Positions 12,312-24,254 of a stretch of 64,000 nt of DNA are shown here, one piece after another. Within the stretch, counting starts at the first letter, position 1; each line of letters begins with the position of its first letter. The position numbers and the translations under genes are program-made. The notes below the pieces were generated by a model. It was not told where the DNA came from, made no database searches, and saw only the letters and a list, made by a program, of their open reading frames with translations. The stretch lies in contig OY821745.1 in assembly GCA_963682055.1 (NCBI GenBank), positions 12,345,501 to 12,409,500 on the forward strand, given 5' to 3'. The stretch comes from Primula veris (Eukaryota > Streptophyta > Magnoliopsida > Ericales > Primulaceae).

Positions 12312-12859
12312 TTATACATACATTAATATAAAATATATATATGTGTGTGTATTATATAAATATATATATGATATAATTATATAATTTTGAATTTATACTA
12401 AAATGGGATATTTTAGAAAATTAAGTGTTAGATTTATACAAGTTACAAACAATATGACCAAAATGAAAACTGAAACTAACTTTTATCCGATTAAATTAAC
12501 GGCGGTATCTGGATTGTGAACATTATGATAGTTCGGTACGTTAATTGTTAACTTTGATAGTCTGATACCTAAATCGTTAACAACAGCTAGTACAATAAAT
12601 GTATTTTTCCCATGTTACTTGATAAAACTAGTGGTTAAAAGAAAATAACTAAATTCTACTCCATTTGTCCATAAATAAATATCCAATATTTCATATTTGA
12701 CTGTCACAAAATAAGTGTTCACTTTCATAATTTATCAATGAAAAATAATAAAAGTAATATGATATCCTCAAATATTGCGATGAATACATTCCAAAAAAAT
12801 GGCAATAATAATTATTTAATTTAAATTAGGGCCATGATAAACATATTAATGAATGAGTT
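11521..12859. other. AT-rich DNA with TA microsatellites
   Basis: TA repeats occur around 12276-12370. A partial Stowaway-like end (ctccatttgtccataaataa) lies near 12659. No gene is visible. Confidence 0.6.
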
Positions 12860-13156
12860 TGACCCTATAAGTTAGAGTCTGTTCCATCATCTGGACATAA
12901 CCATATATGCTAGAGTCCGGTCTATCACCTAGAAATGACCATATATGCTAGAGTTTGGTCCATTACCTGAAAATGACTCTATAGGTCCATCACCTGAAAA
13001 TGACCATATAGGTCCATCACCTGAAAATAACCTTATAGGTCCATCACCTGAAAATGACCATATATGTCCATCATCTGAAAATGGCCGTATATGTTAGAGT
13101 CTGGTCTATCAACTGGACATGACCCTATAGTCTAGAGTCTGTTCCATCATATGAAA
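12860..13156. repeat. minisatellite with 27-bp and about 40-bp units
   Basis: Units are built on gaccatataggtccatcacc followed by tgaaaat. Short 27-bp units occupy the middle and units of about 39-40 bp the flanks. The long form carries an extra block reading approximately gttagagtctgg, so the two forms differ by one internal indel. Confidence 0.75.
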
Positions 13157-16125
13157 ATAACCCAACGAAATAACAAGGGAAAGATAAGAAAAGTTAGTCA
13201 TCATCTAACAAACAACCGCCCACATCCTAAATCGTGGGTATAGTGGTGGTACTATCCTTCTCATAGATCGTGGTGTGAGTGAAAAATAAAAATAACCATT
13301 ACAACCTTATGTACCTAAAAATAGAGAGCATAAACCATTGAGCAAGTGGACCACAAAATAACTACTCTCTTCCTCTAAAATAATTTTGATACACTTATAT
13401 ATATTTCGCCAACGAAGTCAGACACGTGGGAGGTTCAGATTTGTTCATCACCCGGCGGGTCAAGACTTAAACTCGTGAATATTTAAGCTTCATCAGAGTA
13501 TATTTATAACTTTGAAATGCAATTAATAACATGTTTTAATATTTATTAAAATCCAAGAAGTACACTTAACCGATGGAGTATTAAATATTGTATAGCAGTG
13601 GCTTGTTCGGTAACATTTGTATTTATCAGATGTCTGTTACTGTTGGAGACCTGATAAATGATTATGTGCGGTTGACGTGATTGGGTACTTGGGTATAATT
13701 TGGAAATCAAATACAGTCACGTATTTATTTATATTTCTTGTTTACATATTTATTTATTTTTATTTTTTTTGAATCTTTTTACGGGTGAGTCAAATGTTAC
13801 GCACGCATGCTTGAGAACTCATTTTTCCTTTAAAACCCATGTTTTTGTTTTTCGTTTCTTGTTTTATGTTTCTCATTATTTCACATATAAATTGTGAAAT
13901 TTTCTTCATCTTTTTCACCTATCATATTTCCTGCTCCCGTTTTTTTTCTACCTCTGGGAACCAGAGGTTTAACGCTGCACAACATATACAAGCCATAAAA
14001 TGTTCTTTTTTGGTATAGGTATCAGTCGATGTCACCAAATAATTTCTTTTTTTAGTGCAACTCTTTGGTTTAGTTCTTGTTCTATTTTTTTTAGTTTGGG
14101 TGTGTACACATACTCGTTGTGCTTGATGCCATGAGGTGTTTCTTGATTAAAAAGAACTCCTAAACCAATACTAATTAAAAGCTACGAAATAAGAAATATA
14201 TACGATTTCTCATAAAGACAGAATGTAGGCCTTGAAAAGCAATAAACATGATCAAACGCGCCGATATGAAAAATCATATTAAAGCAATGATAAAAAAACC
14301 GACAAGGATAAAAGTTGAAACAAATTGAACTATACTAAATAGTAAATACTAAATAATTAAAAGTAAAGTTTATGCAGTACCCGAATTAATCTTTAGAGTT
14401 TACCCGAATTTATAAAAGGTGCATACGAAAAGTCCTGAAAATATTTTTTTGCATGGGTTTATACTTTATATATATATAGTCCCGTCAAGAACCCTCTTTA
14501 TTTTTATTCAAATCACATGTCACTGATTAATTGGAATCATAGTACCAATTCAAATTCTTGTTTTATTATTTATTTGCCTTGTCTTTTAGTCCGTAATTCC
14601 TTATGACTCGATTTACTTTTGTTTAGACTAGTTATTTATCTAAAAATTAATTAAGTTGTCTGGTTTTAGCACCAAAATGATGGAAATTCTAAACTGGATG
14701 AACATACTCACAAGCTAATTAAAACAAGACTTTTAATTTTTTGCTTTAAAAACTATAAACAATTCATTTATACTAAACACAAGATCAAGTGTTACATCAA
14801 CAGTATACTATGATAGGATTCATTTGTGCTTTCCTGTTTTTTTTTTAGGGTAGCTTATTTTTTTTTTTTTAGGTGTATTGGATAAAAAAATAATCCTATC
14901 CAAGTTTCAACAAAAAATATGTAAATATTACTACGTAGGATTAACTACATACACTCCTCGTTAAGACGGATAGTTAAAAAAAAAATACGATTACGGTATG
15001 TTATTTTAGATTAATAATATCGTAAAGCCGGTAAATATGTATCATCCACTAAAAACTCAACACGTATTAATGAATCCAAAATAGCTATTATCCTAAAATT
15101 AATTTAAAATTAAAACTAAAATATTTTATTTGTTGACACAGACTAAATTATAGTGTATCGTATGGGAAAAAAATCAAATTTATCAACCGTAGCGAAAAAA
15201 ATATCGAATGCGTTTTAAGTACGTCACGTAAAAAATTAAAATCAAATTTATCAATCATACCGAAAAAGTATTGAATATGTAATCATGTCACTTACATTTT
15301 TTCATAGGTTTTGTTAACCATCAGATTATATCGTTTTGAGTCCAAATATTCTATCACATTTCTCTAGCTCTTCCGTGCCCCCTTACTTATTTTATCCAAA
15401 AACAATTTCTAAAAAAATTGAAACTTTTTGTACAATTACTATAATACATGTATCAATACATTTCAATAATTATTTTTAAAAGAAAATCCACACAAAATTT
15501 ATTTTAGAATAAATGTATAAATTAGTGTAAAAAAATCATAACCTCAATTTTTTAAAATTTAAAATTTAGGTGAAAATAAGCAAAAAAAACACGAAAAAGG
15601 ATAAAGAATAGGGGTAAAATATTTTGTACTGTCTTGTTTATATAGGATGAACAATAAAAAAACTTAGGCTGCTTAAAAAAAATCACTCAGCAAAAATGGA
15701 TACCCTCTCATATGTCACTTGTTGATACGAACGTCTTCCATCTATGGCCCCAACACCAAAATGCCTAGGGATGTAAACTGCTAAACACGTCCCCAATGTA
15801 TTGATATGTATTGATTTAGTAAGGGTGAATATACGTCAAAAAAAACTCTCCTTATTGCTATAAATTGTCACGAAAATTGTCATTATATTTAAAAAAATTG
15901 TTACAAACTGTTATAAAATATGTACTTATTTCGTATCAATTTATATGTTTTATACGAAATCGCGCACAACTTTGACAGGCTTTGAACATGTAACTAAATT
16001 GTCGAAATAATTTAAAAAAAAATCTATCATATAGGTTAACATTCAAACTATGTAATAAAATATTAAAATTATTTGTTTCTATAATTTAGTTACAGGTTAA
16101 AAAACAATGAACAGAGTATATTGAG

Positions 16126-16157
<32 letters not shown>

Positions 16158-18340
16158 GTCAATTCCTACCACTATTTTTTATAATTTTTTTATGGGAACC
16201 TAGAGGTTAGAAAGGCGACAAGAACTAACCAATTCGTCACGTGGCAAAATATGAGGCCTTGATTTAACATCAGTGGGAAACTCAAAGTCCCGTGTAACAA
16301 AATTTCAATATGGAAAAAATAGAAATTTCCTCTTGCTTTCCTCATTATACCATACGTATATAGGTATCAAGTATATTTTTCGCGAGAAGTTGAAAATTAC
16401 CTTCACCACATAAGTGTGAAGATAGAATCGTTGTGATTGGATTATGACACGCGGCGACTCGCCCACGGTTCTCATTATTTAACCGAATCTATAGCTCTAA
16501 GTTATATTGTATTTTTTTATTTGTTGTTAGAATCTAAGGAAAATTCAAAATGATTCCAACTATATTCTAAAAAAAATACAATTAAAACTTATACTTCTTA
16601 GAAAAGGATAAATCTACAACAATCTACCACAATTGCCTCTTTCCAACAAATTTTAAATCACATTGGAGCTTCCTTCTACGCTCACCAACTACTTGCCCAT
16701 TGGGCCGCCGTGATGGTCCAACATACCTTCCGCAACATCGGCGAATATCCGACGAAAGACACACACAATCGTGAAATGAATACATATTCGTGAAAAATGC
16801 ATGTCAATTCTTAAAAATCATGTCTTTATTCGTTTTCGGTCACCGACGGAGGTCATCGAATGTACGAAAAACCTATAGCTAAGTGTATACACAATCGTGA
16901 ACTATATATATGATCGTGGAAGTGTATATACAATCGTGTACAACATAAGTAATCGGGAAAAGTGGGACCTTTTGATTAAAAAAAAGATTGTGAATAGTAA
17001 TTTTAGGCACTATATATAGTTTATGACTTGGCATTTTTTTGGTAATCGTCTCTAGAAACTATAAAAAAATTAAATGCTGGTTTTAGTTGATCATTTAAAA
17101 TAATCATCTTTTTTGTATAAAATATTACTTTAATATTCCTTTTTTTCTTTTCCGATAACAACTTCCTATATCCAGCGAGCATCCAACTCCGGCAGTTCAT
17201 ATCTGTCACGAACCTCCATATATGGTGACCAAATAACCCATTATAAAATCCCAAAACCTTTTATCTTTTTTTTTAAGTTTTTAAAGAAAAATATTAGTCA
17301 ATATCAATTAGCACCACATCTGACAAGATAATGTCGATGAAAATAACGAATTGATTAGAAAATAATAGCAGCTCTCAACTTTTATCAGAGTGCCCCATCG
17401 AATCACATGCAAAGTCGATATCATCATTACTTGGTTTAAATTGGTCAATTAGGGGCATTTTAGCTTTGTAATGTCGATGAAGGCGACATGACAACAAGGT
17501 GAGAGCAGATCTAGGTCGTCACAACAATTTTGGGATGATACGAGCTAGACGTATCATATGTTAATTTATAATGTGTTATTTACTACTTGATAATGCTGTA
17601 AAAAATTACAACTAATATTTCATAAAGAAGCATACTGATATACCATCATACCACATATGCGAGTAGTATGTACATGAGTACATTTGGTCAAGCGGGATCG
17701 CATACACATGAAGAGACAAGTATGCTTACACGGTTGTCGGATTAGTTCTCTAGTTGTGAAGGAAAGCATTTGTGTATGTGTGTATCACATTTACCAAACT
17801 AGATCCAATTTATGTCAAATCATATGAAAAAGTTAAAATTAATAATTTTATATAGTAGCAAAAAGGTGATTAATAAAGTAAATTAGTATTTTTGAAAAGT
17901 GTATAATTATTTAAGGACATCACAAAACAGAGTAAGAGACAATTATTTCGGGACGGAAGAACTATATTCATATTTACTGCTAATTCATTTTCTATTAATA
18001 TAAATAATTAAATTTTAAATATCGCCAATTAAACTTTCACATTAACTGTATGTGCCACCAATAAATATTTTATTTCTTATAACTATCACTCAGAAGGGGA
18101 AAAAACTAATACTAACATGAGAAAAATACTGAGAAACTAGAATAGCATTTCAAATTAATTAGCACTTCTTAATTTGACTAGCTATTTCTCTTTTGATATG
18201 TATGGTTTCTTCAAATGAGAAGAGTATTTTCTTTTGAAACGAATATAATAGACAGTAAAGGATAAAAGCAATGAATGTGCATGCTTTATATAAATTTTTT
18301 TTTTTATGAAATTTGTTAGGTTCACGTAACTATGTAAAGA
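13157..18340. other. AT-rich intergenic DNA with relics
   Basis: A poly(A) run of about 27 lies near 16131-16157. Bases 15540-15640 resemble the inner part of the Mutator-like terminal repeat at about 34390-34490 (gtgaaaataagcaaa, then ggggtaaaat), so an old relative of that family probably lies here. No coding region was supported. Confidence 0.55.
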
Positions 18341-18342
18341 TA

Positions 18343-18554
18343 CCTCCTCCCCTCGTTTAATACGTAATTTTGATCGGTTTATAAATTATATTAAAAATAT
18401 CGAAATGAATTTTTTTTAAATCTAATCATAAAATTTAACATTTGAACTATATTATCAACTTTTAAAAATTTTCATTCCGACAATTTTAATACAAGTTATT
18501 TACCGATCAAAATTATACGTAATTTTATAATAAACAATTAAATATGAACGGAGG
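18343..18554 (-). mobile_element. Stowaway-like MITE, copy A
   Basis: The element is flanked by TA on both sides (18341-18342 and 18555-18556). Its reverse complement begins cctccgttcatatttaattg and is similar along its length to the copy at 28179-28414. TA duplications and a CTCC(T)CCGTTC start are typical of Stowaway (Tc1/mariner) MITEs. Confidence 0.7.
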
Positions 18555-19261
18555 TAGGACCAACACGGCTCATTATCATGTAAGAAAACAATTAATTACA
18601 TCATGAAATTTTCAGGATCTCATCAACTTAAGTACTTTAGTCAACAGTATTAATATTTTAAAGTTTTTAATTCATAGAAATAAAATAATATATAGAAGTT
18701 AATCTGTGATGCCATTACAATTACATCATTAATATAAGTTTATTCGGTCCTTAAAAATGTGATCCTTATACTAATTCGTGATATGTTGGGAAAAAAAATC
18801 ATATAACTTCACAAGTCCTATCAAAATGATGAAGTAATTTTTTATGAAGCTCTCGTAATTTTTGAGACTATTATATTGAAGTTCAGATGATGCGACTCTA
18901 ATAGAGAATGTTTTTTTTTTTCCAAATATATCATTTATTTTGAGTTTTCAGATGAAGGGATAATCATATTAATTTTTTCGACAGAAATAAGTAAATTAGT
19001 ATGTCTATGAGAGATAGGGACGGCTGATGTGGTTATATAATCTTGAAAAGACTTACTGAAAATTTCAGTTTTAAATTACCAATTTTACATGTGCAAATTT
19101 TATCCAGTATTATCGACCTTGAAAGAAATTTTCTACTCCACATTAGGAAATACTGATGTCAAAAAAAAAAAAAAACAGCAGTCCACTATTTAAACTTTAA
19201 AAAGGAAGGAAATACTAAAGAATTATTTATTTACGGAAGTAAATATGCATTACAAAATAAT

Positions 19262-19442
19262 GTTTGATTTAATGAGAGTCAAAAGCTGTCACAAGCCTGT
19301 CATTAATTTAAAAGCTGTCACAAATCTGTCACAAATTGACTAAATTGTCACAAAGCCGTCACAAAAACCGTCGCTAATAAGCTCGTAATAAAAAATACCA
19401 TCACTAATCATGTCGCTATTTGGATATTTTTTTTATAGTGAT
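19262..19442 (-). mobile_element. CACTA-like element end (relic)
   Basis: On the minus strand it starts cactataaaaaaaatatcc and carries repeated gcgacgg and tgtgac(a/g)g motifs. It aligns throughout with 33462-33652 in the same orientation. No partner end is visible. Confidence 0.45.
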
Positions 19443-20965
19443 GTCAGATTAGTGGAACTAACAAATATTACTGTCAAAATAATTAATAAAAACACATAAT
19501 ATTTTTTAAAGTATAAACACGGAGAAGATGGATTTTTTTAAAACTTTTTTTACCATCGTTTCTTCATTTTTAACCCTGGTTTCTTAATTTAAATATATTT
19601 GATTTTTAATTATTTTTTTTATTTTCGCTCAATTTTGACAATTATGACTTTTTTTTTCAAACTCCTAAAAAAACTCATAATAGTAACGTCACGTGTAGTC
19701 ACGTCTCGAAAGTTTCAGCGTTTTAAAATTAACTAAAAAATAAATAAAATAAAAATCAAAACGATACAAAAATGTAAAATTAAGAATTAAGAGTACAAAA
19801 AAAAAACGAATGTAAAAAAAAATTATAAAAGCTGAAAAAACCAAACTTATAGTATTAAATACTAGATACCTACGAACAATCAAATATATATTACACAATT
19901 TCATTATACTCACTTCAATTAATTAAAATACAAAACACAAAAAATTCTTTTATAAATTTTGTTTGCACTCATCACTATCTGTTGTTGTAATATTTATTAT
20001 TTTTTATAATTTTTTTAAGATATGTGTATTTTATGAGCAGATATAAAATTGTAACACATATTTTAAAAAAATTGTATTTTATTATCACTTGCGTGTATAT
20101 TATTTTTTGGGCAGATATAAAATCATAGTATGTTATTGGACTAACAATATATATTTTTAAGATGGTTTACCAAAAAAAATAATTGATTGCCAAAATACAT
20201 TATATATAAATTATTTTTAAAAACACTAATAAAAAAATTTATTTTTCAAAATTATGGGGTTATCGTTGCAATCACCATCATAGATGTTCCGCCCATGGAT
20301 AGATACATGAATTAGGTGATGAATTTGGGAAAGGGTTGAACCAATTTCCACTACAGTCCAACCACGAAGTTTTAATCAAAATACAAAGTTTCAAAGAATC
20401 TCTATAATTATTTTCAAAAAAAAAGAAAAAGAATCTCTATAATTAATTTAGAACCATAAATAAATAGCTTAGTAATTAACCGATAATTTATTTCTAAAGG
20501 TTTTATTGTATTTTCCAAACTGAAGTAACTAGTTTTCATATAAATTTACTTTCTACTGACGAAGTACTAATTTATTCATTTATGAATTATTTGTACACTA
20601 ATAGTGAACAAGTTGAAACTATCAGTTGTCTATTTGATTACATCTTAAAAACCTAATTTTAAAAGGACATAAATTTGTCACATTGATTTATACAGCTAAA
20701 TTTCCTTTACAACGTGGAAATTTTCAGATTCATGATCCAAAACTAGGGAACAATTTAACAAAAGTTACATTAAAAAGACGCGGGTCTTATTAACAAATTA
20801 GAGAAAGTATCGGATCCAATCGCATATTGACTAAAATAGAACACGCGAGAGATAAGAGTTTCATTCGTATACGGTTTATACTATATTTACTACTCCTATT
20901 TGCTATTAGTTTTTCAAAATATCAGGAGAAATTAAAACAAGGGACCCCACATCGCATTACCTTTT
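19443..20965. other. AT-rich DNA upstream of the arginine decarboxylase gene
   Basis: No separate gene was supported. The last 250 bp contain a ccaat at about 20816 and GC-containing patches (gacgcgggtctt, acacgcgag) that may belong to the downstream promoter, but no defined operator can be named. Confidence 0.55.
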
Positions 20966-20970
20966 CTCCC

Positions 20971-20977
20971 TATATAA
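20971..20977 (+). promoter_or_regulatory. TATA box of the arginine decarboxylase gene
   Basis: The sequence tatataa stands in a pyrimidine-rich context (tctccctatataacca). Transcription should start about 30 bp downstream, near 21,000-21,010. That gives a leader of roughly 430 nt before the main ATG at 21440, if there is no leader intron. Confidence 0.7.
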
Positions 20978-21086
20978 CCAACCCTCGCCGCTCATACAAT
21001 TCTCGCTCACTTCCTTTTCTCTCTCTATATACACAAACACACATATATTTACATAAATCTCTCTCTATATAAATATTACGATCTGT

Positions 21087-21119
21087 ATGGTCATATTTAA
21101 TTCCGTAGCTAAAAGCTAA
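21087..21119 (+). CDS. 10-codon upstream ORF in the ADC leader
   Basis: This is the only ATG I find between the predicted start site and the main ATG. It encodes MVIFNSVAKS and stops at TAA 21117-21119, well before the leader hairpin. A ribosome would have to bypass it or reinitiate to reach the decarboxylase. Short upstream ORFs that lower translation have been reported in plant arginine decarboxylase leaders (carnation). Whether this peptide is conserved or acts in cis cannot be told from one sequence. Confidence 0.55.
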   Translation: MVIFNSVAKS

Positions 21120-21267
21120 CGTGACCGGCCCATCTCCGCCCCAAATTAAATTAAAACCTCCTTATAAATTAATTAAATTGACCTTCTGATCGGTCTGGGG
21201 ATATCGGGTTTATTTACGGGCTCGTTACGGTTAACCTCTTTTAACTTATTTTCATTCTGCTCCTTTT

Positions 21268-21314
21268 GTGGGGGTAGCCGAGGCTCCGGCCTCGGCGGGT
21301 TCTAAAGCCCCCAT
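21268..21314 (+). promoter_or_regulatory. GC-rich leader hairpin, probable ADC-box
   Basis: Two nested stems can be drawn. The outer stem pairs gtggggg (21268-21274) with cccccat (21308-21314). The inner 7-bp stem pairs gccgagg (21277-21283) with cctcggc (21290-21296) across the loop ctccgg. The block stands out sharply in an AT-rich leader. A conserved, GC-rich, roughly 50-bp ADC-box that dampens translation has been described in plant ADC leaders; it is also the region containing the site bound by the Ralstonia TAL-like effector Brg11. Position, size and GC content fit, but I have not aligned it to known boxes. Confidence 0.75.
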
Positions 21315-21439
21315 ACTTTCACAAACTTACACTTTCACCCCCCTAAATCAAAAATCTTACATTTTTCACCCTTGCAATTCTTTCATTCTTTTTTTTTTTT
21401 CCAAATTCGGCTCAAATTACTATTAATTAGTATCAAGAT

Positions 21440-23530
21440 ATGCCGCCGGCCCTTGCCTTCTGCGTCGATGCGGCCCCCGTCCCCCTCTCCTGGTCGATGC
21501 CCTCTCTCTCTACAACCGAAATCGCCGAAATCAATGAAATTACCAAAATACCCTCCTCCGACGATTTATACAGAATCGGATTATGGGGGGCACCGTATTT
21601 TTCGGTCAATGACTCTGGGAATATCTCCGTCCACCCCCATGGAGACGCCACGTGTCCTCACCAGGAGCTCGATTTATTAAAAATCGTTAAGAAAGCTACG
21701 GATTTGAAATCCGAAGGCGGATTAGGGCTGCAAATGCCGTTAATCATCAGGTTTCCCGATGTTTTAAAAAGCCGCCTAGAGTCCCTCCAGGCGGCTTTTA
21801 ATTTCGCGATAGAATCGCAAAGCTACAAAAACCATTACCAAGGGGTGTATCCGGTGAAATGTAACCAGGATAGGTTTGTAGTCGAGGATATTGTTCGATT
21901 TGGGTCCGGATTCAGGTTCGGATTAGAAGCTGGGTCGAAACCGGAAATTTTATTAGCTATGACCAGCTTATGTAACGGATCACCCGAGGCTTTACTCGTT
22001 TGCAACGGGTTTAAAGATGACGAATACATTTCCCTCGCTTTATTCGCTAGAAAAATGAAATTAAATACTATCATTGTCCTCGAGCAGGTGGATGAGCTCG
22101 ATTCGGTGATTACCATAAGCCAAAAACTCGGAATTAGGCCAGTTATTGGTATCCGTGCGAAGCTCAGGACGAAGCACTCTGGACACTTTGGGTCCACCTC
22201 TGGCGAAAAGGGTAAATTCGGGTTAACCACCACTCAAATATTACGTGTTGTTAAGAAATTAAGCGATATCGATATGCTGGACTGTTTGCAGCTGTTGCAT
22301 TTCCATATTGGCTCACAGATCCCAACCACTGCCTTGTTGGCAGACGGTGTGTCCGAGGCTGCGCAGATATACTGTGAGCTCGTGCGCCTAGGCGCTGATA
22401 TGAGGGTGATAGATATAGGTGGTGGGCTAGGGATAGACTATGATGGGTCTAAATCGTCTGATTCGGATTTATCCGTTAGTTATACTCTAGATGAGTATGC
22501 TTACGCGGTTGTCGAGGCTGTGAAGGGTGTTTGTGACCGTAAAGCGGTTAAAAGCCCTGTCTTGGTTAGCGAGAGTGGTAGAGCGATTGTTTCGCACCAC
22601 TCGATATTGGTGTTCGAGGCTGTTTCTGCGAGCGTATACGATTCGCCTGAGATGAACCCTGTGAACCTTCAGTTTTTCGTAGAGGGGTTGTCGGAGGAGG
22701 CGTTGGCGGATTATAGGAACTTGCTATCGGCTGCTGCTGGGAGAGGAGATGAGAGTTGGGCTTTTTACGCCGATAGGTTGAAGCAAAAATGTGTTGAGCA
22801 GTTCAAAGATGGTAGCTTTAGTATGGAGCAGTTGGCTGGTGTTGATGGGTTGTGTGATTTGGTTACTAAAGCTATAGATGGTTCGGATCCTGTCCATACC
22901 TACCATGTGAACATGTCGGTTTTCACCTCGATTCCTGATTTCTGGGGGATTGAGCAGATTTTCCCTATCGTACCGATCCACAGGCTCGACGAGAGGCCTA
23001 TGAAGAGAGGGATTCTGTCGGATTTGACCTGTGATAGCGACGGAAAGATCGACAAATTCATCGGGGGAGAGAAGAGCTTGCCTTTACATGATATAAAGGG
23101 TGCGAACGGGGGTTACTATTTGGGCATGTTTTTGGGTGGGGCGTACGAGGAGGCCCTTGGTGGGGTCCACAACTTGTTTGGTGGGCCGAGCGTGGTTCGT
23201 GTATCTCAATCCGACGGTCCACATGGCTTTGCTGTGACACGGGCTGTACCTGGGCAGTCATGCACCGACGTGCTCAGGGTCATGAACTTTGAGCCTCAGC
23301 TCATGTTCGAGACTTTGAAAAACAGGGTCGAAGAGTTTGTTCACGAAGAGGATCACAACAACGGAATAATTAGTGATGGTTTAGCGCAGACGTTCCAGAA
23401 CATGCCTTACCTTGTACCGAATAAGTTATCTTGCGGGGAATATTATTTTAGCGACGATAATTGTGGGTCGGTTGTTGATTCCTCAAGTGGGGACGACGAC
23501 GAGCCTTGGGCTACCTATTGCTGTGCTTGA
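21440..23530 (+). CDS. ADC: arginine decarboxylase (biosynthetic, plant type)
   Basis: It converts arginine to agmatine and CO2, the first step of the agmatine route to putrescine, using pyridoxal phosphate. The 696 residues are within the usual plant range of about 690-720. The start is supported by the plant ADC-like N-terminus [28 protein letters not shown] follows. [10 protein letters not shown] carries the PLP lysine, Lys140. HIGSQIP and the glycine-rich [13 protein letters not shown] (Gly327-329) form the barrel and phosphate site, and CDSDGK (Cys531) is the active-site motif of the C-terminal domain. The C-terminus is acidic and ends WATYCCA. The gene is intronless, as is common for plant ADC. 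GC content and codon use exceed the flanks. Known plant ADCs are often chloroplast-associated and some are cleaved after synthesis. No damage is visible. Confidence 0.97.
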   Translation: MPPALAFCVDAAPVPLSWSMPSLSTTEIAEINEITKIPSSDDLYRIGLWGAPYFSVNDSGNISVHPHGDATCPHQELDLLKIVKKATDLKSEGGLGLQMPLIIRFPDVLKSRLESLQAAFNFAIESQSYKNHYQGVYPVKCNQDRFVVEDIVRFGSGFRFGLEAGSKPEILLAMTSLCNGSPEALLVCNGFKDDEYISLALFARKMKLNTIIVLEQVDELDSVITISQKLGIRPVIGIRAKLRTKHSGHFGSTSGEKGKFGLTTTQILRVVKKLSDIDMLDCLQLLHFHIGSQIPTTALLADGVSEAAQIYCELVRLGADMRVIDIGGGLGIDYDGSKSSDSDLSVSYTLDEYAYAVVEAVKGVCDRKAVKSPVLVSESGRAIVSHHSILVFEAVSASVYDSPEMNPVNLQFFVEGLSEEALADYRNLLSAAAGRGDESWAFYADRLKQKCVEQFKDGSFSMEQLAGVDGLCDLVTKAIDGSDPVHTYHVNMSVFTSIPDFWGIEQIFPIVPIHRLDERPMKRGILSDLTCDSDGKIDKFIGGEKSLPLHDIKGANGGYYLGMFLGGAYEEALGGVHNLFGGPSVVRVSQSDGPHGFAVTRAVPGQSCTDVLRVMNFEPQLMFETLKNRVEEFVHEEDHNNGIISDGLAQTFQNMPYLVPNKLSCGEYYFSDDNCGSVVDSSSGDDDEPWATYCCA

Positions 23531-24010
23531 TGAGAATCTCTAATATGGGTACTTTTTTTCGAGTGGTTTATTTGATGGGGTCGATGGCTATCTGTTGTTT
23601 TCGAATTTGGAATTTACTTGTTCTGTTTTTGGTTTATTTTGTTCATTTCGGTTTTAGTTTATGGTGGACAAGATATTTTAAGAGCAGGGCAGGAGTTTCC
23701 TTTGCTTTTTATGTTTGTTTATCCTAATAGAGGCTCTTTTTTTTGTAAAAAGAGTTTTATTAGTTTTCTTTCTATTTCTCTTGCTGATTGCCTGTAACAT
23801 GAATGTGTTTGCAGACAACTGAATGTAAGAGCTTGACATTAAAATTAAAATAATGTTTTTTTTATTAACTCCTGATTTTGATTCACTATTGTTGTTCTTT
23901 CAAATTGGTACAATGGCTATTCTTGTAAAGAACAGAGTTTGCTAAGGCTTGAAATCTGAAAATGGTTCCAAGTGTTGGGGAAATTTAGGATGCTTCTTTG
24001 TTGTACCCTT
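23531..24010 (+). other. 3' untranslated region and downstream DNA of ADC
   Basis: T-rich DNA with no competing gene. No canonical AATAAA was seen; aattaaaataatg near 23843 is the nearest A-rich candidate for 3' end formation. A plus-strand open frame at 23506-23727 only overlaps the 3' end out of frame. Confidence 0.5.
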
Positions 24011-24254
24011 ATTTTCCTTGTGTGAACTTTTATTGACCCTTTTTAGGTTAGACTCATTTAAACTATGTGTATATCTAGTTGTATCGGTATTTCAATCCCT
24101 TCGCTTTCCTATAGCTAGGGATGGCAATTGGTATTTTCCTTGTGTGAACTTTTATTGACCCTTTTTAGGTTAGACTCATTTAAACTATGTGTATATCTAG
24201 TTGTATCGGTATTTCAATCCCTTCGCTTTCCTATAGCTAGGGAGGGCAATTGGA
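24011..24254. repeat. 122-bp tandem duplication that includes a hAT element tip
   Basis: attttccttgtgtgaacttt starts at 24011 and again at 24133. The copies appear to differ by one base, in agggatggcaattgg versus agggagggcaattgg. The last 16-17 bp of each copy are the 5' tip of the hAT-type element that continues from copy two. Confidence 0.9.

Noticed and set aside
13700..13897. 65-codon hydrophobic open frame
   Set aside because: Phe/Tyr-rich translation of T-rich DNA with no promoter, splice or family evidence.
20827..21072. 81-codon open frame across the ADC promoter
   Set aside because: It spans the TATA box and predicted start site and has no family resemblance.
21433..23261. Several minus-strand open frames opposite ADC
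   Set aside because: All lie inside the well-supported ADC coding sequence and show no motifs.
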